NCBI GenBank assembly: GCA_963760225.1
Contig: CAVXCD010000003.1
Location: forward strand, 124,001-188,000
Reading direction: 5' to 3'
Length of the DNA: 64,000 nt
DNA from: 13-2-20CM-66-19 sp963760225
GTDB lineage: Bacteria > Pseudomonadota > Gammaproteobacteria > Steroidobacterales > Steroidobacteraceae
Below the pieces are notes generated by a model. It worked only from the letters and a program-made list of their open reading frames with translations. It made no database searches and had not been told where the DNA came from. Below, piece after piece: positions 46,056-54,590 of the stretch. Position 1 is the first letter of the stretch. The number at the start of each line of letters is the position of its first letter. The translations under genes and the position numbers were made by a program.

Positions 46056-47741
46056 TCACTGGCTGAGGTTGCTGGTGCGGCGGATGAAATCGGCGACGTT
46101 GTCGTGCAGTTGCTTCAGTGACGCGTCCTTGGCGTAAACCATGTGCCCGGACTCGTAGAAGCGGAACTCGATGTTGCCCTGCAGGCTCTGCGGGATCGGC
46201 AGGTGATGCATCTCGTAGACGCCCTGGTAGAACGGCGTCGCCAGGTCGAAGTAGCCCGCGTTCAGCTGGATTTTGAGGTTGGGGTTGAGCTTCATCGCGT
46301 TCGCCAGGTCGGGCATGACGTTGGTGCCCTGGCGCGGTGAGAACGGCAGGCCAGCCTGGCCGGGCAGCTGGTGGGCGAAGTTCCAGGTGCGGAACGTGGA
46401 GATACTCGGCTTGAACGCCGTATCCGCGCCGTAATGCAGCTCCTTGCGCGCGTAGTCGTTGAACGCCGTAACGTAGGCCGAGCCGAGCGCGGAGGCCTGC
46501 GGATCGTAGTCGGCGCGCTGACTGAGCGGATCGATGTCGGGACCCGAGAAGCGCGAGTCGAGGCGACCGGTGGTGAGCGAGCCGTCGGCCTGCAGCATCT
46601 GGCGAAACTCGCCGCCGTCGATGCGCAGGTCGGCCCGCAGGATGTAGTCGACCGGCAGCCCGGTGTACTCGTGCAGCTTGGCGGCGACGGCCGCGCGCTC
46701 ACCGGCGGGCAGGACCGAGCCGGCGGCGAGCGCGCGCGCGTAGTCACCCATCGCGAACTGCTCCACCTCGGCGAGCAGCGCCTCGAGGTTCGGGTGTTCG
46801 CCCGGCAGCTTGTGGTGGTACCAGGCAGTGGCGGCGTAAGTCGGCAGCGACGTCTGGTAGGGCACGTCGATGCCCGGATTGTTGGTGGGCCGGTCGGGGC
46901 TCAGGTCGAAGTTGAGAATCTGCGATAGCAGGATGACGCCGTTAAGGTCGATGAGGCGATCTGCCTTGAGCTCATTCACCACCACCGCCGAGCGTGGTGT
47001 GCCGTAGCTCTCGCCGAACAGGTACTTCGGCGAGTTCCAGCGCCCGTACTTGCCGAGGAATTGCGTGATGAACTCGCTGAACGCGTAGGCATCCTGGTCG
47101 ACGCCGAAGAACGCCTTCTCCTTGTCCTTGCCGGCGATGCGGCTGAAGCCGGTTCCCGGCGCATCGATGAATACCAGGTCGGTGGCATCGAGGAGGCTCG
47201 AGCCGTTGTTGACCAGCGAGTAAGGTGCCGCCGGTGTCGGCGCGTCGGTGGCCGTGACGATGCGGCGCGGTCCGAAGGCGCCCAGGTGCAGCCACATGGT
47301 CGAGGATCCCGGCCCGCCGTTGTAGAAGAAGGTGATCGGCCGCGGGCCAGCACCGCTCTTGAAGTAGGCGACGTAGAACATCGAGGCTTCGGCCGTCGGA
47401 TTCCTGGCCTCCGGGCTCTCCTCGGCGCCCGGCGCCGGTGGTTTCTCGTTGGGATCACGCGCTACATCGTCCCAGCCGCGGGGATGGACGATGAGCGTGC
47501 CGGCGATCGCCTGGTAGGTGAGCGCGCGGCCGCCGATGGTGACGCTGCTGTTGCTGGTGACCGCCTCCGCCTTGAACGGCTCAAACCTGTGGTCGGGCTT
47601 TGCTCCTTCACCTTCGGCTTTGCGCTCGGCGCCCGGCGCTGCGGCGGGATCGGCCGCCGCGCCCGCATACGTGGCCAGCAGCAGGCTCGGAACGAACAGT
47701 GCCAACGCTGCCAGGTACGAGGTGGGTTTGCTGCGAGTCAT
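46056..47741 (-). CDS. S10 serine carboxypeptidase, exported
   Basis: A 561-residue protein with a signal peptide (about 1-30, ending GAAAD). The catalytic machinery is complete: oxyanion loop NGGPGSS (141-147), nucleophile GESYG (Ser245), an Asp in GYFDLATP and a His in ESGHMVY. S10 enzymes remove C-terminal residues from peptides. ATG 47741 is chosen because AAGGA lies upstream and the signal peptide begins there; longer frames lack sense. Upstream partner of the DUF885 peptidase. Confidence 0.92.
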   Translation of the reverse strand: MTRSKPTSYLAALALFVPSLLLATYAGAAADPAAAPGAERKAEGEGAKPDHRFEPFKAEAVTSNSSVTIGGRALTYQAIAGTLIVHPRGWDDVARDPNEKPPAPGAEESPEARNPTAEASMFYVAYFKSGAGPRPITFFYNGGPGSSTMWLHLGAFGPRRIVTATDAPTPAAPYSLVNNGSSLLDATDLVFIDAPGTGFSRIAGKDKEKAFFGVDQDAYAFSEFITQFLGKYGRWNSPKYLFGESYGTPRSAVVVNELKADRLIDLNGVILLSQILNFDLSPDRPTNNPGIDVPYQTSLPTYAATAWYHHKLPGEHPNLEALLAEVEQFAMGDYARALAAGSVLPAGERAAVAAKLHEYTGLPVDYILRADLRIDGGEFRQMLQADGSLTTGRLDSRFSGPDIDPLSQRADYDPQASALGSAYVTAFNDYARKELHYGADTAFKPSISTFRTWNFAHQLPGQAGLPFSPRQGTNVMPDLANAMKLNPNLKIQLNAGYFDLATPFYQGVYEMHHLPIPQSLQGNIEFRFYESGHMVYAKDASLKQLHDNVADFIRRTSNLSQ

Positions 47742-47898
47742 GAGCTTGTCCTTGAAAAAACGCCGCCGCCTGAAGGTGCGCAAGTCTAGCCGACCTCCGT
47801 GCAGAAGGGTGAGTGCGCGCAACCACCAGGCGTTGGCTCGAGCGCCTGTTGGACGCCGGCGCATCGCGCGCAGTATCGTCACGGCGGGAGAAGTGCCA

Positions 47899-48660
47899 AT
47901 GCCCGGCTTCGGAATTCGCGTCTATGCCCTGGGCGCCGTCGCGCTCGGCCTGGTGGGCTTGGCATGGGATGACTTCGCGCTGGTGTGGCAACCGGTGCCG
48001 CAGGGGATTGCGGCACGCGCGCAGCTCGCGTGGTTGTTTGCCGCGGCGCTGACGGCGGGCGGCATCGCCACGGTCTGGCGGCGTACGGCCGAGTGGGGCA
48101 GCGCCGCGCTGGCGATACTGTTCAGCGTCGCGGTGTTGTTGCATGTGCCGCGGGTCATCCATCATCCACAGGTGCTCAGCGCCTGGAGCGGGCTCGCCGA
48201 GCAGCTGGCGCTCGCCGCTGCCGGACTGATCGCGTACGCCTCGCAGGGGGAGACGGTCGCGCCAGCGCACGCCTACCCGCGCAGCGCGCTCGTCGTCTTC
48301 GGGCTTTGCGCGCTGGTGTTCGGCGCAGCGCATTTCGCCTATCTCGAGGAGACCGCGGATATGGTGCCGCGCTGGCTGCCGGCCGCTCCCACCTTCTGGT
48401 CGGCGGTGACCGGAGCGGCGCACCTGGCGGCGGGTGCGGCGATTGTGACCGGTGTGCAGGCGCGTCTCGCCGCGATTCTGCTGACGCTGATGTGCGCGCT
48501 CTTCGGGGTGCTGGTGCACGCGCCGCTGCTGCTCGCCGACCCGCACAGCCACCTGAACTGGGTCATGAACGGCATGAACCTGTCCCTGACCGGCGCGGCC
48601 TGGGTGGTGGCCGACAGCCTCGCACCGGCACCTGCGGCGCACGTGAGCCGGCCGCCGTGA
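47899..48660 (+). CDS. DoxX-like membrane protein, paralogue of the 1878-2675 gene
   Basis: A 253-residue protein with about eight hydrophobic helices. The second half matches the other DoxX-like protein in this window motif for motif (HFAY, DMVPRWLP, HLAAGAAIVTG, RLAA, LFGVLVHAP). GGGAG precedes ATG 47899. Its stop overlaps the GTG of the SDR gene (GTGA), so the pair is translationally coupled. The pairing with an SDR suggests a redox role. Confidence 0.78.
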   Translation: MPGFGIRVYALGAVALGLVGLAWDDFALVWQPVPQGIAARAQLAWLFAAALTAGGIATVWRRTAEWGSAALAILFSVAVLLHVPRVIHHPQVLSAWSGLAEQLALAAAGLIAYASQGETVAPAHAYPRSALVVFGLCALVFGAAHFAYLEETADMVPRWLPAAPTFWSAVTGAAHLAAGAAIVTGVQARLAAILLTLMCALFGVLVHAPLLLADPHSHLNWVMNGMNLSLTGAAWVVADSLAPAPAAHVSRPP

Positions 48661-49400
48661 ACCGCGCAGCCCGCGTCCTCGTTACGGGCGCCTCCGGTGG
48701 CATCGGCGCGGCGATCTGCCGGCTACTCGCGGCGCGCGGCGTGACGCTGATCCTGCACTACCGCAACGACCGCAGCGCGGTCGAGACCACGCGGCGCGCG
48801 CTCGGCGGTGAAGGCCACAGCATCGTGCAGGCGGATCTCACCGATGCGCAGTCGATCGCGCGGCTGTGGCAGCAGGCCGCCGACGGCGGGCGCATCGATG
48901 CGCTGGTTAACAACGCCGGCATTTTCCCCAATCATCCACCGCTCACGACCGCCTACGGCGAGTGGACGGCGGCGTGGGAACGTACGCTGGCCACCAATCT
49001 CATCGCCCCGGCGCACCTGTCGTGGTGCGCGGCGCAGTCGATGGCGCAGCACGGCGGCGGCCGCATCGTCAATGTTTCCTCGCGCGGCGCCTTCCGCGGC
49101 GAGCCCGGCGCGCCGGCTTACGCGGCGAGCAAGGCGGGCCTGAATGCGCTCAGCCAGTCACTCGCCAGGGCGCTGGCACCGCGCGCGGTGTACGTGTTCG
49201 TGGTCGCCCCGGGGTGGGTGGCGACGCCGCGCGTGGCTGGCGCGGTGAGCGATCCTGCGGTGCTGGCCGATCAGCCGCTCGGCCGCGTCGCCACCCCCGA
49301 CGAGGTGGCCCAGGTCGTGAGCTACTGCGCGCTCGATGCACCCGCGAGCATGACCGGTGCGATCGTCGACGTGAACGGCGCCTCGTATCTGCGATCCTAG
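48657..49400 (+). CDS. short-chain dehydrogenase/reductase (SDR)
   Basis: A 247-residue classical SDR: VLVTGASGGIGAAIC for the cofactor, NNAGIF, catalytic Ser in IVNVSSRG and YxxxK as YAASK, ending in DVNGASYL. It reduces or oxidises a hydroxyl or keto group with NAD(P). GTG 48657 overlaps the DoxX-like stop. The HYRNDRSAVE segment after beta-2 favours NADP. Substrate unknown. Confidence 0.92.
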   Translation: MNRAARVLVTGASGGIGAAICRLLAARGVTLILHYRNDRSAVETTRRALGGEGHSIVQADLTDAQSIARLWQQAADGGRIDALVNNAGIFPNHPPLTTAYGEWTAAWERTLATNLIAPAHLSWCAAQSMAQHGGGRIVNVSSRGAFRGEPGAPAYAASKAGLNALSQSLARALAPRAVYVFVVAPGWVATPRVAGAVSDPAVLADQPLGRVATPDEVAQVVSYCALDAPASMTGAIVDVNGASYLRS

Positions 49401-49402
49401 CC

Positions 49403-49933
49403 TCAGCCGCCGCCGTCGAGCATCTTCTTCAGATTATCCAGCCCGCCGCGATAGACGCCCGTGACCAGCTTGATCACCCCGGCGTCGCTCTCGGCTTCCG
49501 GAGGATTGTCGGCAGCGTTCTTGCGCCTGAAGGTGCCGCTCCAGGCCACCACCGTCATGCCGTTACTGAGGGCGTGCACGGCGATCCGTGACTCGTAATC
49601 GGTGATCGGCAGCGGCGATGCGACAATGCGGTAGTGATAGGAGTGGCCGGCTTCGTCGTAGGCGGTCAGTCGTTCCACGATGACCGGGCCGTCCTTGATG
49701 GTGAGCTTGCGCATCGCACCGACCTTGCCGTTGCTGCCCTTGGTGAGCTGGTCGCTGGCAAATCCCGGGTGCCATTTGGCCAGGCTGTCGAAGTCCTTGA
49801 CCGCCGCCCATGCCTGGTCGACGGACGCCTTGACCTGGACGGTCTCGACGACGTGCAGTCTCCCCGGCGGGTCGGCGCAGGCCGTACCCGTGACCAGCGC
49901 TCCTAAGGTAAACAGAGTCAGTGTTAGTCTCAT
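49403..49933 (-). CDS. exported SRPBCC (polyketide cyclase-like) protein
   Basis: A 176-residue protein with a signal peptide (LTLTLFTLGALVTGTACADPP) and a lipobox-like TAC. The mature part is a SRPBCC fold: VVETVQVKASVDQAWAAVKDFDSLAKWHP and a C-terminal helix GGLDNLKKMLD. It binds a hydrophobic ligand in the periplasm. It converges with the SDR gene two bases away. Confidence 0.83.
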   Translation of the reverse strand: MRLTLTLFTLGALVTGTACADPPGRLHVVETVQVKASVDQAWAAVKDFDSLAKWHPGFASDQLTKGSNGKVGAMRKLTIKDGPVIVERLTAYDEAGHSYHYRIVASPLPITDYESRIAVHALSNGMTVVAWSGTFRRKNAADNPPEAESDAGVIKLVTGVYRGGLDNLKKMLDGGG

Positions 49934-49992
49934 GGTGATGGCTCCCCGCCCACGGTCTGGGCCACAAGCTTAGCGCCACGCGCCCGCCGTCG

Positions 49993-50427
49993 CTACGTGG
50001 GCGCGCCCGGGTGCAGTGTGACGGCGGCGAACCACAGCGCCTGCCAGCGTTGGGCCTTCTCGCCGGGGCTCAGTGTCTGCGGCGACACCTGCCGTGGCGC
50101 GCCGAAGCAGGCGCGCTCAGCGAGCGCCTGCACGTTGACGACGCCGTACAGGCGCCCGGCGCCACGATACACGGCGCCGACCAGCACCCCGCAGCTCCTG
50201 CACAGCAGCAGCTCGGCAAGGCCGCTCCCCTGGCGGTAACGCGCCGCCTGGCGCTCGTCTTCAATGTGGATGTCGAGCGAGCCGTGCGGATCGGAGACAT
50301 AACAGGCGGCGTGCTTGCGGCAGAAGTCGCAGTCGCAGGCACGCGGCTCCCAGTCGGCGGGCGGGCGCGTCAGCCGCGCCGTGAGGCGGATGTTGCCGCA
50401 GTGACAGCCGCCGCTCAGCTCGTGCAT
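49993..50427 (-). CDS. GFA-family (glutathione-dependent formaldehyde-activating-like) protein
   Basis: A 144-residue protein with the zinc-binding cysteine arrangement of the GFA family: GGCHCGNIRL (C8, C10), CDCDFCRKH and LCRSCGVLVG. The family includes enzymes that join formaldehyde and glutathione, but most members, like this one, have unproven substrates. ATG 50427 is the start that yields the typical N-terminus. It follows the halogenase-like gene by 40 bases on the same strand. Confidence 0.85.
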   Translation of the reverse strand: MHELSGGCHCGNIRLTARLTRPPADWEPRACDCDFCRKHAACYVSDPHGSLDIHIEDERQAARYRQGSGLAELLLCRSCGVLVGAVYRGAGRLYGVVNVQALAERACFGAPRQVSPQTLSPGEKAQRWQALWFAAVTLHPGAPT

Positions 50428-50467
50428 GCGTCCATTCCCCGCAGCTGCGCTGCGCGCGCCGCCCGCA

Positions 50468-51790
50468 TCAGCGCCGGTCCAGGGGTGTGTTGCCGCCGGT
50501 GAATTCAGTGCGCGCCTGCGCACGGCGGTAGTGGTACTCGGCGTGCCAGCGTCGCCAGTCGAGTAGCCCGAGAAACGCGTAGATCACCTTGAATACCTGC
50601 AGGCGCCACAGCACCTGGCGCGTGTCGAAAACATCGCCGGCGAGCATCGAGATCACGCCCTGCTCGAGTTTCCAGCGATTGTTCGGTTGGCGGAACAACT
50701 GGTTCATCACCGGATTGTTGAAGCGGTAAATGAAGAACGAGAAGCGCGTGATGGCGGCCCGTAGCCGCTTCTCAAGGCGGCGCAGCAGCACCCGCTCGCG
50801 TGCCGGCTGGCGCAGCGCCGTATCCACCACCTGCACCGCCTGTTCCGCACCACTCATCGCCAGGTACACGCCGGTCGAGAACACCGGATCGAGGAACGCA
50901 AAGGCGTCGCCGATGAGGATCCAGCCCGGTCCGCCGAGCTGGCGCGCGTCGTAGGAGTAGTTGCCGGTGACCCGCACCTCGTTGCCGATCAGCTCGGCGC
51001 GCTCGACGCGTTGCCACAGCGCCGCGTTGCGCCTGAGCGTCTCGAGCAGGAATTCCACCGTGCGGCCCTTGCGCTGTTTCAGGTAATCCGGCCGGCATAC
51101 CGCGCCCACGCTCATCACTCCGGCAGGCAGCGGGATCATCCACATCCAGCCGTGCTCGAAGCGGTACATGCTGATGTTGCCGGCGTCCTCACCGGGGCGT
51201 GCCTGCGCCCCGCGGAAGTGGCCGAAGATGGCGGCGCTCTGGTGCTGGTCGTTCTTGCGTCGCAGTTTCTTCTTGCCGGCGAGGAAGGCATCGCGGCCGC
51301 TGGCGTCGATCAGGTAGCGTGCCTGGATGCGGTAACTGCCGCCGTCGTCGGTGCGCACCTCGAGCTGCGTGTCACGCGGCCCGCGCTGCTCGAACCGCAC
51401 TACCTCATGTCCCTCGCGCGCGCTCGCGCCGCAGGCGCGGGCGTGCTCGAACAGCATGCGGTCGAAATCCTGCCGCCACACCTGGTAGGCGTGCGGCGGA
51501 CTGCGGCCGATGGCCCGCGCGAATGCGAAGGTGTTGTAGCCACGCTCGTTGTCGGCCTCGAAATCCGCACCACGCTTGAAGACCCCGAGCGAGCGCACCT
51601 GCTCGGCCACGCCCAGCCGCTCGAACAGCGGCAGGTTCATCGGCAGCAGCGATTCGCCGATGTGAAAGCGCGGGTGGTGCGCCTTCTCCACGACGATCAC
51701 GCGATAGCCGCGGCGCGCCAGCAGGGCCGCGGCGGTGCTGCCGGCGGGACCGCCGCCGATCACCACCACGTCGCAGGATTCTTCACTCAT
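50468..51790 (-). CDS. flavin-dependent halogenase-like oxidoreductase
   Basis: A 440-residue FAD protein. The N-terminal GGGPAGSTAA binds FAD, K72 in FKRGADF corresponds to the conserved halogenase lysine, and GWMWMIP (W215, W217, I219, P220) is a full WxWxIP motif, which separates halogenases from monooxygenases. The size and end segment fit the bacterial type acting on carrier-bound or free phenolic and pyrrolic substrates. There is no biosynthetic cluster beside it, so the substrate is open. Confidence 0.82.
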   Translation of the reverse strand: MSEESCDVVVIGGGPAGSTAAALLARRGYRVIVVEKAHHPRFHIGESLLPMNLPLFERLGVAEQVRSLGVFKRGADFEADNERGYNTFAFARAIGRSPPHAYQVWRQDFDRMLFEHARACGASAREGHEVVRFEQRGPRDTQLEVRTDDGGSYRIQARYLIDASGRDAFLAGKKKLRRKNDQHQSAAIFGHFRGAQARPGEDAGNISMYRFEHGWMWMIPLPAGVMSVGAVCRPDYLKQRKGRTVEFLLETLRRNAALWQRVERAELIGNEVRVTGNYSYDARQLGGPGWILIGDAFAFLDPVFSTGVYLAMSGAEQAVQVVDTALRQPARERVLLRRLEKRLRAAITRFSFFIYRFNNPVMNQLFRQPNNRWKLEQGVISMLAGDVFDTRQVLWRLQVFKVIYAFLGLLDWRRWHAEYHYRRAQARTEFTGGNTPLDRR

Positions 51791-51840
51791 ATGTCGGGCA
51801 CCTTAATGAGTGCATGAATACCGCAAAGCGCGGCGCGTTG

Positions 51841-53397
51841 CTACATCCGGCCCGGCGCCGCGCCCTGGGCGGCGTAGATGCGGCGCACGCTCTCCATGGT
51901 GTCGGCCTGCTGCACCGTCTTGTCCTCGCGATAGCGTTTCACGCGCGCCAGCCGCAGCGCCAGGCCCCCGGGATAGCGCGTGCTCGCCTGCAGGTCGCTG
52001 AAGGCGACCTCCACGACCAGCTCCGGCCGCACGTACACGGTCCATTGATCGCGGCGCACCTCGCGGGCGAGCAGCTGCTGTGTCTGCCAGGCGAGCAGGG
52101 TGTCGGTGAGACCCTTGAAGGTCTTGCCGAGCATGAGGTAGGCGCCGCTCGCCGGGTCGAGCGCGCCGAGGTGCAGGTTGGAGAGCGTGCCGGTGCGGCG
52201 GCCGTGCCCCCACTCCGCGGCGAGCACCACCAGGTCGAGGGTGTGCGCGCGCTTGATCTTCAGCCAGCTCGCGCCGCGGTTGCCGGCTTCGTAGGGTGCA
52301 GCGAGCGCCTTGGCCATGAGGCCTTCGTGACCGGCGGCGAGCGCCGCCGCATAGAACGCGGCTGCGGCAGCCTGCGAGTCCGTGACCAGCCGCGCGACCA
52401 GCGCGGCGGTGGGCACGGCGGCGGCGAGCGCGGCGAAGCGCTCACTCGTGGGCCGCTCGGCGATGCTGTGCTCCCCGCTGCGCAGGCAATCGAAGAAAAA
52501 CGCCCTGACGGGCAGCCCGGCGCGCACCGCTTCGACGTCGAGTCTGCGGCCGACGCGGCGCATGGTGATCTGGAACGGGTGCGGCCGGCCGGCGGCATCG
52601 ATGGCGATGGCCTCGCCGTCGAGTATCAGCGTGTCGGCAGGCAGGTCGCGCACCAGCTCGGCGATCTCCGGCAGCGCGGCGCTGACCTCATGCAGGGAGC
52701 GCGTGTAGAGGCGCACTTCCGCGCCGCGCTTGTGAGCCTGGATCCGTGCCCCGTCCAGCTTCCACTCGAAGGCGACCTCACCGGGCAGCTCGCGCAGCGC
52801 CTCGCCGACATCGGCGGCCGTTTGCGCCAGCATCGGCGCGACCGGGGCGAACAGCTCGAGCTGGAAGCGCGCGAGTCCGGCAGCACCCTCCTGCAGCGCC
52901 ACGCGCGCCACGGTTCCGAGCGTGCTGGCGTACATGGCGGCGCGGCGCACCTCGGCCACCGGCACCCGCGCCGCGGTGGCGATCGCCTCGACCATACTTG
53001 CCGCGAGCGCGCCCTGGCGAAGCTCCCCGCCCAGCAGGCGCAACAGGAAGGTCTGCTCGGCGGCGCTCGCCCGCGAGAACAGCTCGCGCAGCAGCGCCGC
53101 GCGCCGTGCGGCCGAGCCACTGCCGCGGGTAGCCGCCAGGGCCGTGAGGCGCTCGTCGACTTCGCGCAGCGTGAGCGTTTCCGCCGTGGCAGCGTCGCCC
53201 ATCGCCGCCTGCAGCGCCGCGAAGCCGACGCCGATGCGTCCCTGCGGAACCTCGCCGGCGAGATAGTGCGCAGCGATGCCGGCCTCCTGCGGGGGCAGGG
53301 CGGCAAGCAGCGAGGCCAGCTCGCGGATCTTCAGCGAGCGCGCCGCGCTCGCGCCTACGCGCTGCGAGGTGGCCACGAGTTCGCCCAGCAGTGTCAC
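51841..53397 (-). CDS. ATP-dependent DNA ligase (LigB-like)
   Basis: A 518-residue ligase. A helical N-terminal DNA-binding domain (to about 195) precedes the adenylation domain with the ligase motif EWKLDGAR (Lys213 takes AMP), IAIDAAGRPHPFQ, a second motif GHEGLMAK and a C-terminal OB fold ending in RVKRYREDKTVQQAD. It seals nicks and double-strand breaks using ATP. GTG 53397 gives the family start TLLGELVATSQRVG; ATG 53457 is an alternative. It pairs functionally with the LigD-type polymerase about 3 kb away. Confidence 0.9.
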   Translation of the reverse strand: MTLLGELVATSQRVGASAARSLKIRELASLLAALPPQEAGIAAHYLAGEVPQGRIGVGFAALQAAMGDAATAETLTLREVDERLTALAATRGSGSAARRAALLRELFSRASAAEQTFLLRLLGGELRQGALAASMVEAIATAARVPVAEVRRAAMYASTLGTVARVALQEGAAGLARFQLELFAPVAPMLAQTAADVGEALRELPGEVAFEWKLDGARIQAHKRGAEVRLYTRSLHEVSAALPEIAELVRDLPADTLILDGEAIAIDAAGRPHPFQITMRRVGRRLDVEAVRAGLPVRAFFFDCLRSGEHSIAERPTSERFAALAAAVPTAALVARLVTDSQAAAAAFYAAALAAGHEGLMAKALAAPYEAGNRGASWLKIKRAHTLDLVVLAAEWGHGRRTGTLSNLHLGALDPASGAYLMLGKTFKGLTDTLLAWQTQQLLAREVRRDQWTVYVRPELVVEVAFSDLQASTRYPGGLALRLARVKRYREDKTVQQADTMESVRRIYAAQGAAPGRM

Positions 53398-53498
53398 GGC
53401 AGGCAATTCTTGCGCATCGCCCGGGCGCGCGCACCAGCGGGCCACGCGCCGTATCATTGAGCGCCATGACCTGAGGCGACATCTGTGGGAGTTACAAC

Positions 53499-54575
53499 AT
53501 GGTGCGGCAGCTGCGACGAATCTGCGCAGTACTCGGTGTCCTCTGCCTGTGTCCGTGGACCCCGGGCCAGGCGGCACCGGGCGCGGCGGCATCCGCTGCC
53601 GTGCTGAGCGGCGCAGCGGTGCCTGCGACCATGACGGCGGCCGCGATCGATCATGCCGGAGGTCCCGAGGCGATCACGCTGCATACCCTGCCGGTGCCCA
53701 AGCCGGCGGCGGACGAGGTGCTGATTGCACTGCACACCGCCGGCGTCGCCAGCTGGGACGCGGCGATCCGCAAGCGCCCGGCAGCGATCAGCCACTCGCA
53801 GTTTCCCCTGGTGCTCGGCACCGACGGCGCCGGCACCATCGCCGCGGTCGGCTCGACGGTGCACGGCTTCACGGTGGGCGATGAGGTCTACGCCTACAGC
53901 TGGGACAACCCGCGCGGCGGTTTCTACGCGCAGTACGTTGCCGTGCCTGCGCAGCTGGTGGGACACGTGCCGCGCGGCATGAGCCTCACCGATGCCGGCG
54001 CGATCGGCACCACCGCGCTCACCGCGCTGCAGGGCATCGATGATGCCCTGCATCTCAAGGCCGGCGAGACGCTGATCATCCATGGGGCCGCCGGCGGCGT
54101 CGGCACGCTGGCGGTGCAGTTCGCACGGCTGCGCGGCGCACGCGTGCTCGCGACCGCCACCGGGGATGACGGCATCGCGCTCGTGAAGCGCCTCGGGGCC
54201 GATGCCGCGGTCGATGGCCGCGGCGGCGACATTGCTGCGGCCGCACGCGCCTTCGCCCCCGGGGGCGTGGACGCGCTGCTCGCGCTCGCCGGCGGCGATG
54301 CGCTCGAGCGCTGCCTCGACGCGCTGCGGCGCGGGGGCCGCGTCGCCTTTCCGTCCGGCGTGCGTCCCGAGCCCGCGGCCCGCGACGGCGTCACAATCGT
54401 GCGCTACGACGCCGTCGCCGGGCCTGCCGAGTACGCGCGGCTGAACGCGGCGATCCTGGCTGCGAAACTGCGGGTGCCGATCGCCGCGGAGTTTGCTCTG
54501 GCGGATGCGGCCCGGGCGCACGAGCGGCTGGAATCAGGGCACGTGCTGGGCAAGATCGTGCTGCGCATACGCTGA
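53499..54575 (+). CDS. MDR-family NADPH:quinone reductase-like protein with signal peptide
   Basis: A 358-residue medium-chain dehydrogenase without structural zinc cysteines. The cofactor site is HGAAGGVGTLAVQFARL, and family sequences GTDGAGTIAAVG and GDEVYAYSW are clear. Unusually, the first 30 residues form a hydrophobic signal peptide (VLGVLCLCPWTPGQA), so it may act in the periplasm, where NADPH is scarce. GGGAG precedes ATG 53499. The gene is divergent from the DNA ligase. Confidence 0.87.
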   Translation: MVRQLRRICAVLGVLCLCPWTPGQAAPGAAASAAVLSGAAVPATMTAAAIDHAGGPEAITLHTLPVPKPAADEVLIALHTAGVASWDAAIRKRPAAISHSQFPLVLGTDGAGTIAAVGSTVHGFTVGDEVYAYSWDNPRGGFYAQYVAVPAQLVGHVPRGMSLTDAGAIGTTALTALQGIDDALHLKAGETLIIHGAAGGVGTLAVQFARLRGARVLATATGDDGIALVKRLGADAAVDGRGGDIAAAARAFAPGGVDALLALAGGDALERCLDALRRGGRVAFPSGVRPEPAARDGVTIVRYDAVAGPAEYARLNAAILAAKLRVPIAAEFALADAARAHERLESGHVLGKIVLRIR

Positions 54576-54590
54576 AGAGCGCTTGCGCCT

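Noticed and set aside
51814..53460. 548-codon plus-strand frame opposite the DNA ligase
   Set aside because: Antisense shadow; the ligase motif EWKLDGAR supports the minus strand.
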